A stretch of 12,783 nt of DNA from DATKPC01 sp035524275 (GTDB taxonomy: Bacteria; Pseudomonadota; Gammaproteobacteria; Burkholderiales; Burkholderiaceae_F), in assembly GCA_035524275.1 (NCBI GenBank), contig DATKPC010000040.1, positions 1-12,783 of the forward strand. The letters are read 5' to 3'. Made by a program: the position numbers and the translations under genes. Of this stretch, positions 1 through 6,390 are shown piece after piece. Positions within the stretch are counted from its first letter, which is position 1, and every line of letters starts with the position of its first letter. The notes under the pieces were generated by a model that saw only the letters and a program-made list of their open reading frames with translations, was not told the DNA's origin and searched no databases.

Positions 1-128
1 CCTCTCCCCCACCCCTCTCCCGCTTCGCGGGCGAGGGGCGACCCATCGTCAGCCGTACGAACGGCACCTCAATTCGCGACGCCGGATCGCCCCTCGCCCG
101 CGAAGCGGGAGAGGGGGGGGGGAGAGGG
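1..128. repeat. REP-doublet-like palindromic element (left copy)
   Basis: Two opposed hairpin units flank a core of about 50 bases. Unit A is a 27-base hairpin at 12-38 (CCCCTCTCCCGC, loop TTC, GCGGGCGAGGGG; one mismatch in a 12-bp stem). Unit B is the same hairpin in opposite orientation at 90-116. A pyrimidine-rich flank precedes each hairpin (1-11, and 117-128 on the complement). The whole is a long imperfect palindrome, the layout described for REP doublets (REPINs). The element probably begins a base or two before the window. Its right edge is about 23 bases from the ligB stop, so unit B could also end ligAB transcripts, though there is no T-run. A second copy starts at 12704. Confidence 0.75.
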
Positions 129-151
129 CCGCCCGCAGCGCCCCGTGTCCG

Positions 152-997
152 CTATGCGGCCATGCCCTCCATGACCATCAACCCTGCCGCGGTATTCGAG
201 ATCGGGATGTGGTAGTTCGCATGGACCTTGCGCGCGCGCTCCCCCAGCGTCGCCCGCGCCGCGAGCCACATCAGCAGCTCGACGCCCTGCGTGCCGGTCA
301 GCTCGACGAGGTCCGGGATCGAGTACCGGGTCACCCATTGCGGATCGTCGACGAGGCGATCCATGAACTGCAGGTCGAACTCGCGGTTGATGAATCCGGC
401 GCGCGTTCCATCGAGCTGGTGCGACAGCCCGCCGGTGCCGATCACGACGACGCGCGCATCGCGGTCGAACGACTCGATCGCGCGCCCGATCTCCTGGCCG
501 AGGCGGAAGCAGCGCGCTGCCGAGGGCAGCGGAAACTGCACCGTGTTGATGCAGACGGGCACGGTGCGCACGGGCCACGCGCCGGATCCGGGCCACAGCA
601 GCGCCATCGGTATCGTGAACGCGTGATCCACGAGCATTTCCTGGCACGTCGTGACGTCGAAGTCGGCGCCGACGAGGCGCTCGACAAGATGCCACGACAG
701 GTCGAGGTCGCCGCCGAACGACGGCACCGTCGGGATCCCCCAGCCCTCGTCGGCGTTCGAGTAGCTCGGCGCGGCGCCGATCGCGAACGTCGGCATCTTG
801 TCGAGGAAGAAATTCAGGCCGTGATCGTTGTAGAGCACGACGGCGACGTCGGGCTTCACGTCGCGCAGCCACGCATGGACCGGCGGAAAGCCGTCGAAGA
901 ACGGCTTCCAGTACGCGTCCTCCTGCAGGTTCCTCGCGATCGCGCGGCCGATCGCCGGCACGTGCGAGGTCGTCACGACACCCACGATGCGGGCCAT
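152..997 (-). CDS. ligB: Protocatechuate 4,5-dioxygenase, beta (catalytic) subunit
   Basis: This is the catalytic subunit of a class III (LigB-type) extradiol dioxygenase. It opens the ring of protocatechuate between C4 and C5 with O2, giving 4-carboxy-2-hydroxymuconate semialdehyde, in the cytoplasm. The protein has 281 residues, slightly shorter than Sphingobium LigB (about 300). The Fe(II) ligands known from LigB can be placed: His12 in TTSHVP, His59 in YNDHG and Glu240 in TQGVE. The second-sphere catalytic His is His193 in GTGGLSHQL. The C-terminus carries the family-like segment ANYHIPISNTAAG. The ATG lies one base after the ligA stop (TGAGATG), so the two genes are translationally coupled. 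Close relatives act on gallate or other catechol acids, so the exact substrate is inferred. Confidence 0.93.
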   Translation of the reverse strand: MARIVGVVTTSHVPAIGRAIARNLQEDAYWKPFFDGFPPVHAWLRDVKPDVAVVLYNDHGLNFFLDKMPTFAIGAAPSYSNADEGWGIPTVPSFGGDLDLSWHLVERLVGADFDVTTCQEMLVDHAFTIPMALLWPGSGAWPVRTVPVCINTVQFPLPSAARCFRLGQEIGRAIESFDRDARVVVIGTGGLSHQLDGTRAGFINREFDLQFMDRLVDDPQWVTRYSIPDLVELTGTQGVELLMWLAARATLGERARKVHANYHIPISNTAAGLMVMEGMAA

Positions 998-998
998 C

Positions 999-1364
999 TC
1001 AGGGCCTCCCGGCGGCGACGAGCTTCGCCTTGAATTCGTCCTTGCTCAGCCCGGTCTGCTGCGCGCCGATGTCCTGGACGTCGAGCCCGAAGATCCCGGC
1101 GAACTTCGCGAGGTAGTAGACGTTGCCGCCGGCGGCGATCAGGGCCAGCACGTTGCGACGGCGGATCGCCTCGCGCTGCTCCGCGTTCAATCCGTAGCGC
1201 GCGCAGTAGGCATCCTCGTCGCGCCTGAACGCCTCGCGATTCGCCGCGTCGTTGAACGAAAAGCACATCTTGTTCAGCGCGTAGCCCTTGCGAGCCTGGC
1301 GCCCGTCGAACAGCGTCGTGCCGGGAATTTCCCGCGGCACCGACGTGGATTCTTTCGGGGTCAT
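999..1364 (-). CDS. ligA: Protocatechuate 4,5-dioxygenase, alpha (small) subunit
   Basis: This is the small subunit of the LigAB heterodimer; in the known structure it caps the active site of LigB and adds contacts to the substrate. It has 121 residues against about 139 in Sphingobium LigA. Family features are the ALNKMCFSF segment (residues 29-37), a helical region with RRDEDAY (48-53), and the signature GGNVYYLAKFAG (79-90) followed by a QQTG turn (102-105). The start is fixed by a strong ribosome binding site on the minus strand (GGAAAGGAGA, complement of 1371-1380) six bases before the ATG. It is first in the ligA-ligB pair and is transcribed away from the LysR gene at 1476, a usual arrangement for LysR-controlled aromatic operons. 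Confidence 0.92.
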   Translation of the reverse strand: MTPKESTSVPREIPGTTLFDGRQARKGYALNKMCFSFNDAANREAFRRDEDAYCARYGLNAEQREAIRRRNVLALIAAGGNVYYLAKFAGIFGLDVQDIGAQQTGLSKDEFKAKLVAAGRP

Positions 1365-1475
1365 CGCTGTCTCCTTTCCGGGTCGACGGAAGCCGTCATG
1401 ACGACCCGGTCATTGTCGGGACCCGGTTCCATAAAATAAATAGATCGATCATCATATGTTCCATGAGCAAATCTC
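1365..1475. promoter_or_regulatory. Divergent ligA / LysR promoter region
   Basis: This 111-bp spacer is the first AT-rich stretch in the window (1431-1458), as expected for facing promoters. GTTCCAT occurs twice in direct orientation, at 1426-1432 and 1458-1464, exactly 32 bp apart (about three helical turns). ACCCGGT is also repeated directly at 1404-1410 and 1421-1427. A -10 hexamer for ligA could lie in the complement of 1430-1445 (TATTTTAT), but I cannot place -35/-10 pairs with confidence. Confidence 0.55.
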
Positions 1476-1478
1476 ATG
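1462..1478. promoter_or_regulatory. LysR-type operator overlapping the LysR start codon
   Basis: CATGAG-CAAAT-CTCATG is a perfect inverted repeat with 6-base arms. It contains the T-N11-A core of LysR boxes (T1464, A1476). Its right arm includes the ATG (1476-1478) of the divergent LysR gene. Binding here would be expected to block the regulator's own expression. The position relative to ligA, about 100 bp upstream of its start, also fits an activation site, but that is inference. Confidence 0.6.
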
Positions 1479-2420
1479 TCTGACGCGCCGCGGCAGCCCG
1501 ACTTCAGCGACCTCGACGGCCGGCTGCTGCAGCTGCTCGTCGCAGTCGTCGAGGAAGGCTCGGTGACGCGGGCCGCGCAACGGCTGGGCGTCACGCAGTC
1601 GGCGGTCAGCCACCTGCTGGACAAGCTGCGGGCGATCGTCGGCGACCCGCTCGTCGTGCGATCCGGCCGCTCGATCGTGGCCACCGCGCGCGCGCAGCAG
1701 CTGACGCAGCGTGCCCGCGCGCTGCTGGACGAACTTCGCAGCTTCGCGGCGACCGCGCGGTTCGACCCGGCGAGCGTCGATGCCTGGGTGACGATTGCCG
1801 CCAACGATTTCCAGCGCGACCTGCTGCTGCCGACGTTCGTCCAGCGGATTCGCCGCCAGGCGCCAGGCCTTCGGCTGCGCGTCATCCCGTCAGGCGTCCC
1901 GCGGCCGGAAATGCTGCGTGACGACCACTGCCAGCTGATCGTCACGCCGCGCCCGCCGGAAGGCTCCGACATCCTGCAGAAACGCCTCTTCGAGGACCAC
2001 TATCGCGTCTTCTTCGACGCCGGCTGCCGCGCAGCGCCGGCCAGCACGGAGGCCTACCTGCAGGCCGGCCACGTCACGGTGCTTTACGAAGCGCGGCGGC
2101 CGCTGGAGGTCGACCAGGCGCTGGCGGCCCATGGCGTCCGCCGTCGCTTCGAGGTGTTCGTGCCCGGTTTCGCCGGCGTGCCGTCGTTCGTGAAAGGCAC
2201 GCCGTTGCTCGCGACGATGCCCGGACTGCTGCGTGCCGGGCTGCTGCGCGGGCTCGCGAGTTGCGAAGCGCCGGTGCCTTGTCCATCGCTGCCGATGTAC
2301 CTCGTCTGGCACCGCCGGCTGCACCAGGATCCGATGTACCGATGGCTGCGCGACGAACTCGTGCTGACGGTGCCGGTCGCACTGGCGCAGGCCTCGCTGC
2401 CCGCAGCCGCCGGGCACTGA
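1476..2420 (+). CDS. LysR-family transcriptional regulator, likely of ligAB
   Basis: A 314-residue LysR-type regulator of normal length. The N-terminal winged helix-turn-helix spans about residues 15-75, with the recognition region EGSVTRAAQRLGVTQSAVSH and then a wing ending in DPLVVRSGR. The remainder (about 95-300) is the periplasmic-binding-protein-like effector domain. It is divergent from ligA and probably senses protocatechuate or a ring-cleavage product to control ligAB; this rests on the neighbourhood only. No strong ribosome binding site precedes the ATG; a weak GAG lies within the inverted repeat that overlaps the start. No other in-frame ATG is close upstream, so I keep this start. 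The gene converges on the AraC gene with 33 bp between the stops. Confidence 0.9.
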   Translation: MSDAPRQPDFSDLDGRLLQLLVAVVEEGSVTRAAQRLGVTQSAVSHLLDKLRAIVGDPLVVRSGRSIVATARAQQLTQRARALLDELRSFAATARFDPASVDAWVTIAANDFQRDLLLPTFVQRIRRQAPGLRLRVIPSGVPRPEMLRDDHCQLIVTPRPPEGSDILQKRLFEDHYRVFFDAGCRAAPASTEAYLQAGHVTVLYEARRPLEVDQALAAHGVRRRFEVFVPGFAGVPSFVKGTPLLATMPGLLRAGLLRGLASCEAPVPCPSLPMYLVWHRRLHQDPMYRWLRDELVLTVPVALAQASLPAAAGH

Positions 2421-2453
2421 CGAGCGCGCGGCGCCGCGGCGATCCGGCCGCTA

Positions 2454-3491
2454 TCAGCCGGCGTCGCGCGGCGCCGCGACGTTCGCGCCATGCCGCGCGC
2501 GAAAATCGCTCGGCGGCTCCCCGAAGCGCCGCTTGAAGAAGCGACAGAAGTACGCCGGGTCCTCGAACCCCAGTTCGAAGGCCAGCCGCGAGATCGGCGC
2601 CGCGATGTAGACGAGGCGGCGACAGGCTTCGCGCGCGAGCCGGCGATGGATGAATTCCAGCGCGGTCGCCCCGGCGGCGCCCTGCGCCAGCCGGTTGAGC
2701 CGCTCCACGCTCACGCCGAGCCGCGACGCGTAGCGCGAGACCGGCCAATGCTCCACGTAATGCTCCTCGACGAGCCGCGCAAAGCGGGCGAAGAGCGCCT
2801 CGCGGCCGCGACGCGACGGCCGCCCGCCGTCGTCGCGCGCCGCGTCCAGCCGGCGCGCCAGTCGCCAGACCACGGCCTGCGCGAGCCACCCGGCAAGCGG
2901 GGCGCCGTCGAGCGGGGCGCCGTCGGACGACGCGTCGCCGAACGCGTGCGCGAGCTCGACGACGAGGCCCTGGACGCGCATCGCCTCCCGGGCCTGCTGG
3001 GCCTGCTGGGCCTGCTGCGCGTGCCGGGCGTCCAGCGCCTCCGGCGCGCCCGCGGCGGCGTCGCCGAACGCCAGGATCGCCGGCGCCTCGAAGAGCCGCT
3101 GGAAGGCCTCGGAGGCCGCGACATCGCCGCCGACGGGCCACCCGGCGCTGAGGCTCAGCACGTGGCCATCGGTCTCCGGCGCGAAGCGGAAACCATGAAC
3201 GACGCCGGGCGGCACGACGACCGCCGCCGGCCCCCGGACGACCTGGTGCGCGACATCGAGCGTCGTTTCGGCCGACCCGGCGCCGATCCACAACACCTGG
3301 TAGAGCGCGTGATGCACGTGCGGCTCGATCTCCCAGCGGTAGAGCCGGCTGCGCGACTGGATGTCTTCGACATGAAGCCTCTCGACGCCCGGCGCCGCGC
3401 GTTCGCCGTAGAGGGAAAAGCTGGGCACGCGCAGGCGCGCGGCCGTGGCTGCGCCCGCGCCGCGCCGATGCTGCAGGGCAGCGTTGCTCAT
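2454..3491 (-). CDS. AraC-family regulator, PobR-like
   Basis: A 345-residue AraC/XylS-family activator. The N-terminal cupin-like sensing part has the PobR-type signature IEPHVHHALYQVLWIG (residues 55-70) and PPGVVHGF (94-101). The C-terminal DNA-binding domain (about 235-335) carries two helix-turn-helices, the first at VSRYASRLGVSVERLNRL (251-268), the second ending in AYFCRFFKRRFGEPPSDFR (313-331). PobR proteins activate 4-hydroxybenzoate hydroxylase genes; here the divergent target would be the P450-ferredoxin pair at 3669. The chosen ATG is the last Met before conserved sequence. No clear ribosome binding site supports it, and an in-frame Met lies 24 codons upstream, so the start is uncertain. 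The central linker is Ala/Gln-rich and holds a QQA triplet repeat. Confidence 0.88.
   Translation of the reverse strand: MSNAALQHRRGAGAATAARLRVPSFSLYGERAAPGVERLHVEDIQSRSRLYRWEIEPHVHHALYQVLWIGAGSAETTLDVAHQVVRGPAAVVVPPGVVHGFRFAPETDGHVLSLSAGWPVGGDVAASEAFQRLFEAPAILAFGDAAAGAPEALDARHAQQAQQAQQAREAMRVQGLVVELAHAFGDASSDGAPLDGAPLAGWLAQAVVWRLARRLDAARDDGGRPSRRGREALFARFARLVEEHYVEHWPVSRYASRLGVSVERLNRLAQGAAGATALEFIHRRLAREACRRLVYIAAPISRLAFELGFEDPAYFCRFFKRRFGEPPSDFRARHGANVAAPRDAG
2991..3017. repeat. 9-bp tandem repeat within the AraC gene
   Basis: Three perfect copies of GGCCTGCTG lie end to end. On the coding (minus) strand they read QQA-QQA-QQA at residues 159-167, in the linker between the sensing and DNA-binding domains. 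In-frame copy-number change would only alter linker length. Confidence 0.8.
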
Positions 3492-3668
3492 CGATTGAAT
3501 TTCGTCGAAAAAGTGCAAGTGCGCGCCGCAATTTATCCACGGTTCCCAGGGACGCGCCGTCATAGAGTATCGCATCCGTGCAAGACGCTGGTGCCGACGC
3601 AGGCGTGGACGGGAGCGGGACGCCACCCACCTCGCCAGGCGGCAAACAGCGCATCCAGGAGACCCTCG
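3492..3668. promoter_or_regulatory. Divergent AraC / P450 promoter region
   Basis: A 177-bp spacer between divergent starts. An AT-richer segment lies at 3490-3536. A possible plus-strand pair is TTATCC (3533-3538) with a TAGAGTAT box about 3563-3570; on the minus strand TTGCAC (complement near 3513) is a -35 candidate. Spacings are not good enough to call either promoter. AraC-type operators are expected here, but I see no clear pair of direct repeats. Confidence 0.4.
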
Positions 3669-4835
3669 ATGTTCACGTTCGACCCGTATTCGCCGGCCAT
3701 CGACGCCGATCCGTTCCCGGCCTATCGCACGCTGCGCGACGAGCATCCCTGCTTCTGGAGTCCGGAGGCACGGACCTGGGTGTTGTCGCGCTACGCGGAC
3801 ATCGTGACCGCGCTCAACGACTGGCGCACGTACTCGTCGGCCCAGGGCAACCTGATGACCGAACTGCCCAACCGCGCCGGCGCGACGCTGGGCACGACGG
3901 ATCCCCCGCGCCACGACCGCCTGCGCGGCCTGGTCCAGCACGCCTTCATGAAGCGCAACCTGGAGAGCCTTGCCGAGCCGATACGCGCCATCGCCGCGGA
4001 GGCCGCCGCGGCGCTGCGCGGGCAGCCGGATTTCGACTTCATCGCGGAGTTCTCGTCGCGCTTCACGGTGCGCGTGCTCTTTGCGACGCTCGGGCTTCCG
4101 CTCGGCGACGAGGCCACGGTGCGGGAGAAGGCCGTGATGATGGTGCAGTCCGACCCGCGCACCCGCGCGAAGGGCCCGGAGCACATTGCCGCGTACGAGT
4201 GGATGACGCAGTATGCGGCCGGCGTGATCGCCGAGCGCCGCGCGCACCCGGTCAACGACCTGATCTCGCACTTCAGCACCGCCGAAATCGACGGCGATCG
4301 CCTGCAGGAGCGCGAGGTCCTGTTGACGACGACGACGCTGATCATGGCCGGGATCGAATCGCTCGGCGGCTTCATGAGCATGTTTGCGCTGAACCTCGCG
4401 GACCACGCCGAGGCACGCAACCGGTGCGTCGCCGATCCGGCGCTGCTGCCCGAGGCGATCGAGGAGTCGCTGCGCTTCAACACCTCGGCGCAGCGCTTCC
4501 GCCGCTGCCTGCAGGTCGATGCGACGCTGCACGGCCAGACGATGCGCGCCGGCGATTTCGTCTGCCTCGCGTACGGCTCCGGCAACCGCGACGAGCGCCA
4601 GTTCGCGAACCCGGACGTCTACGACATCGGGCGCAAGCCGCGCGGCCACCTCGGCTTCGGCGGCGGCGTGCACGCGTGCCTCGGCACCGCGATCGCTCGC
4701 CTCGCGGTGAAGATCGCCTTCGAGGAGTTCCACCGCGTCGTGCCGTCGTACCGGCGCGCCGGCGAGACGCTCGCGTGGCTGCCGTCGTCGACATTCCGCA
4801 GCCCGATGCGCCTGCGGCTGGTCGTTGGCGAATAG
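3669..4835 (+). CDS. Cytochrome P450 (bacterial class I)
   Basis: A 388-residue soluble haem monooxygenase that would use the adjacent ferredoxin as electron donor. The haem loop FGGGVHACLG (330-339) supplies the proximal thiolate Cys337. The ExxR pair is Glu266/Arg269 (EESLR). The C-helix segment is PPRHDRLRGLVQHAF (79-93), where His82 and Arg86 normally contact haem propionate. The I-helix motif reads AGIESL (227-232), so the usual acid-threonine pair is Glu230-Ser231. The start is supported by AGGAGA at 3657-3662, six bases before the ATG. The next gene starts 20 bases on, making a two-gene operon. Given the AraC neighbour and ligAB, an aromatic-acid hydroxylase or O-demethylase (compare CYP199-type enzymes) is plausible but not proven. 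No membrane anchor is visible. Confidence 0.93.
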   Translation: MFTFDPYSPAIDADPFPAYRTLRDEHPCFWSPEARTWVLSRYADIVTALNDWRTYSSAQGNLMTELPNRAGATLGTTDPPRHDRLRGLVQHAFMKRNLESLAEPIRAIAAEAAAALRGQPDFDFIAEFSSRFTVRVLFATLGLPLGDEATVREKAVMMVQSDPRTRAKGPEHIAAYEWMTQYAAGVIAERRAHPVNDLISHFSTAEIDGDRLQEREVLLTTTTLIMAGIESLGGFMSMFALNLADHAEARNRCVADPALLPEAIEESLRFNTSAQRFRRCLQVDATLHGQTMRAGDFVCLAYGSGNRDERQFANPDVYDIGRKPRGHLGFGGGVHACLGTAIARLAVKIAFEEFHRVVPSYRRAGETLAWLPSSTFRSPMRLRLVVGE

Positions 4836-4854
4836 GAACGAAAGGGAAACGACG

Positions 4855-5178
4855 ATGGCGACCATCCACTACATCGAGCCCGGCGGCCGGACGGTCGCGA
4901 TCGACGTGCCGGAGGGCTGGAGCCTGATGCAGGGTGCGACGGCGAACGGCGTCGACGGCATCCTCGGCGAATGCGGCGGATCGTGCGCCTGCGCGACGTG
5001 CCACTGCTACGTCGACGAGGCGCAACTTTCGCGCCTCGACCCGCCGGCGGACACCGAGCTCGCGATGCTGGAAAACGTCGCCGCGCCGCGGCGGCCGAAC
5101 AGCCGGCTGGCTTGCCAGCTCAAGTCGAGCGCAAGGCTCGCCGGCCTCGTCCTGCAGCTGCCGCCGACGCAGGAGTAG
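4855..5178 (+). CDS. [2Fe-2S] ferredoxin, putidaredoxin/adrenodoxin type
   Basis: A 107-residue electron carrier for the upstream P450. The cluster ligands follow the putidaredoxin spacing C-x5-C-x2-C-x37-C: Cys40, Cys46, Cys49 (GECGGSCACATCHCY) and Cys87 (RLACQL). Cys44 and Cys51 are extra. The family acidic/proline segment SRLDPPADTELAMLENV (59-75) is the usual docking region for reductase and P450. The ATG at 4855 follows AAAGGG at 4841-4846 and gives the standard N-terminus; an in-frame ATG at 4825 overlaps the P450 end and would add ten uncharacteristic residues. No ferredoxin reductase lies in the window, so electrons must come from one encoded elsewhere. Confidence 0.93.
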   Translation: MATIHYIEPGGRTVAIDVPEGWSLMQGATANGVDGILGECGGSCACATCHCYVDEAQLSRLDPPADTELAMLENVAAPRRPNSRLACQLKSSARLAGLVLQLPPTQE

Positions 5179-5244
5179 CGCAGCGCGGCATCCGGCGGTC
5201 GGCAGCGCGTCGCCAGCGGCCCGCCGGACGCCGGCCGCCGCTAC
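5175..5244. terminator. Convergent-gene hairpin (candidate bidirectional terminator)
   Basis: Two 24-base arms (5175-5198 and 5221-5244) form an imperfect inverted repeat. It is perfect over the inner 8 bp (TCCGGCGG/CCGCCGGA) and outer 6 bp (GTAGCG/CGCTAC), with a 22-base loop. The outer ends include the TAG stop codons of both converging genes. No T-run follows on either strand, so it may act only as a transcript end or barrier. Confidence 0.4.
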
Positions 5245-6197
5245 GCGCCCGACCCCGGCAGCTCCGCATCGGGCCCCTCGATGCCCAGGCCGCGCTGCAG
5301 CGCCTGGATGAAGGCGCGCGTCTTCGACGGCATCAGGCGCCGCCCCGGGAACACGGCCCAGGCGGTAATCGTCTGCGGGGACCAGTCCGGCAGCACGCGC
5401 ACGAGGCGTCCGGCCGCCTCTTCGGACAGCGCGACGCGCTGCTGCATCCAGGTCACCCCGTGGCCGGCGAGCGCGAGCAAGGTCAGCACCTGCAACGAGT
5501 TCGCGGTGCAGCGCGGCGGGCCGGCGCCCGTCCACGCATCGATGCCGCCATCGGCGCGCCGCCGCGTCAGCGTCCAGTCGATGCCGCCTTCGCCGGACTT
5601 CGATTCCATCAGCAGCGACGGCAGCCGCCGCAGGTCGTCCGGCTCGCGCGGCACGCCGTGGCGTTCGAGCAGGCTCGGCGCCGCGTAGAGACCGGCCGGC
5701 ACGTCGACGAGCCGACGCGCGGCCAGCGTCGCGTCGTCGGGGAGCGCGCCGACGCGGATCGCGAGGTCGAAGCCCTCGCCGATGATGTCGACGACGCGCG
5801 AGGTCAGGTCGAGCGACAGCACGACCTGCGGATGCTGCGCGACGAAACGCTCGATGATGGTTGCCGTCGGTCCGACGGTGAACTCGCCGGGCATCGAGAC
5901 GCGCAGGCGCCCGCTCGGGACGACCTGCCGGTTCTGCGCGAACGACGTGACGGCGGCGACGGTCTCCGAAACCGCGTGGGCCTGCTCCAGCAGCTGACGG
6001 CCGAAGTCCGTCAGCGACAGCTTGCGCGTCGTGCGCAGCATCAGCCGCTCGCCCAGGCGACGCTCCAGCTCGGCGATGCGGCGCGACACCGTCGATTTCG
6101 GCAGTCCGAGCCGCTGCGCCGCCTGGCTGAAGCTGCCGGCGTCGGCGACACGTGCATACAGCAGCAGGTCGTTGGGTTCGATTTCGCCGACAGTCAT
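5241..6197 (-). CDS. LysR-family transcriptional regulator
   Basis: A 318-residue LysR-type regulator. The N-terminal helix-turn-helix (about 9-66) reads NDLLLYARVADAGSFSQAA, then GLPKSTVSRRIAELERRLG, and ends in LMLRTTRKLSLTDFG, a form common in the DmlR/AaeR-like branch. The effector domain follows from about residue 95. I chose the ATG at 6197 because GGAG (complement of 6204-6207) sits six bases ahead and the N-terminus then matches the family; an in-frame Met 20 codons upstream would run through the palindrome at 6230-6247. The gene is divergent from the small exported protein at 6391 and convergent with the ferredoxin. Its target is unknown: it could act on itself, the exported protein, or the P450 operon. 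Confidence 0.9.
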   Translation of the reverse strand: MTVGEIEPNDLLLYARVADAGSFSQAAQRLGLPKSTVSRRIAELERRLGERLMLRTTRKLSLTDFGRQLLEQAHAVSETVAAVTSFAQNRQVVPSGRLRVSMPGEFTVGPTATIIERFVAQHPQVVLSLDLTSRVVDIIGEGFDLAIRVGALPDDATLAARRLVDVPAGLYAAPSLLERHGVPREPDDLRRLPSLLMESKSGEGGIDWTLTRRRADGGIDAWTGAGPPRCTANSLQVLTLLALAGHGVTWMQQRVALSEEAAGRLVRVLPDWSPQTITAWAVFPGRRLMPSKTRAFIQALQRGLGIEGPDAELPGSGA

Positions 6198-6229
6198 TTG
6201 AAGCTCCGCATCGCCAGTCGTGACCCTAT

Positions 6230-6247
6230 TGTTCCATGGATGGAACA
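6230..6247. promoter_or_regulatory. 18-bp operator-like palindrome upstream of LysR
   Basis: TGTTCCAT-GG-ATGGAACA is a perfect inverted repeat with 8-base arms, 33 bp upstream of the LysR start at 6197 and about 145 bp upstream of the divergent gene. It contains the same GTTCCAT word found twice in the first LysR spacer. Its position suits an autoregulatory site. The factor is not known from sequence. Confidence 0.6.
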
Positions 6248-6282
6248 CTGATATCAATATTTATGGCTTCCGTTGCTTCGAT

Positions 6283-6299
6283 AGCACGAATACAGTGCT
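6283..6299. promoter_or_regulatory. Inverted repeat AGCAC-N7-GTGCT
   Basis: A perfect 5-base-arm inverted repeat 36 bp to the right of the 18-bp palindrome, in the same divergent spacer. It could be a second regulator site or lie within the promoter of the exported protein gene. The short arms make chance occurrence possible. Confidence 0.35.
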
Positions 6300-6390
6300 G
6301 TCCATGGTGAGCGTGATCGATCGACAAGCGATGCCGACCGGACATGGAGCCCACCGAACGGATCAAACCTCACGGAACTGGAGCCTCGAC

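Noticed and set aside
2421..2453. 12-base palindrome CGCGGCGCCGCG between the LysR and AraC stops as a terminator
   Set aside because: It has no loop and no T-run; in DNA of this GC content such a palindrome can arise by chance.
2490..3668. Long plus-strand extension in frame with the P450
   Set aside because: It is antisense to the AraC gene, Arg-rich and without motifs. The P450 starts at 3669, where a ribosome binding site and the family N-terminus are found.
2454..4865. Very long minus-strand open frame (about 800 codons) that contains the AraC gene
   Set aside because: Upstream of 3491 it is Arg/Ala/His-rich antisense of the P450 gene. Only the last 345 residues have family motifs.
6220..6390. 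Earlier in-frame start for the exported protein
   Set aside because: It would run through the palindrome-rich promoter region and bury the signal peptide in the interior.
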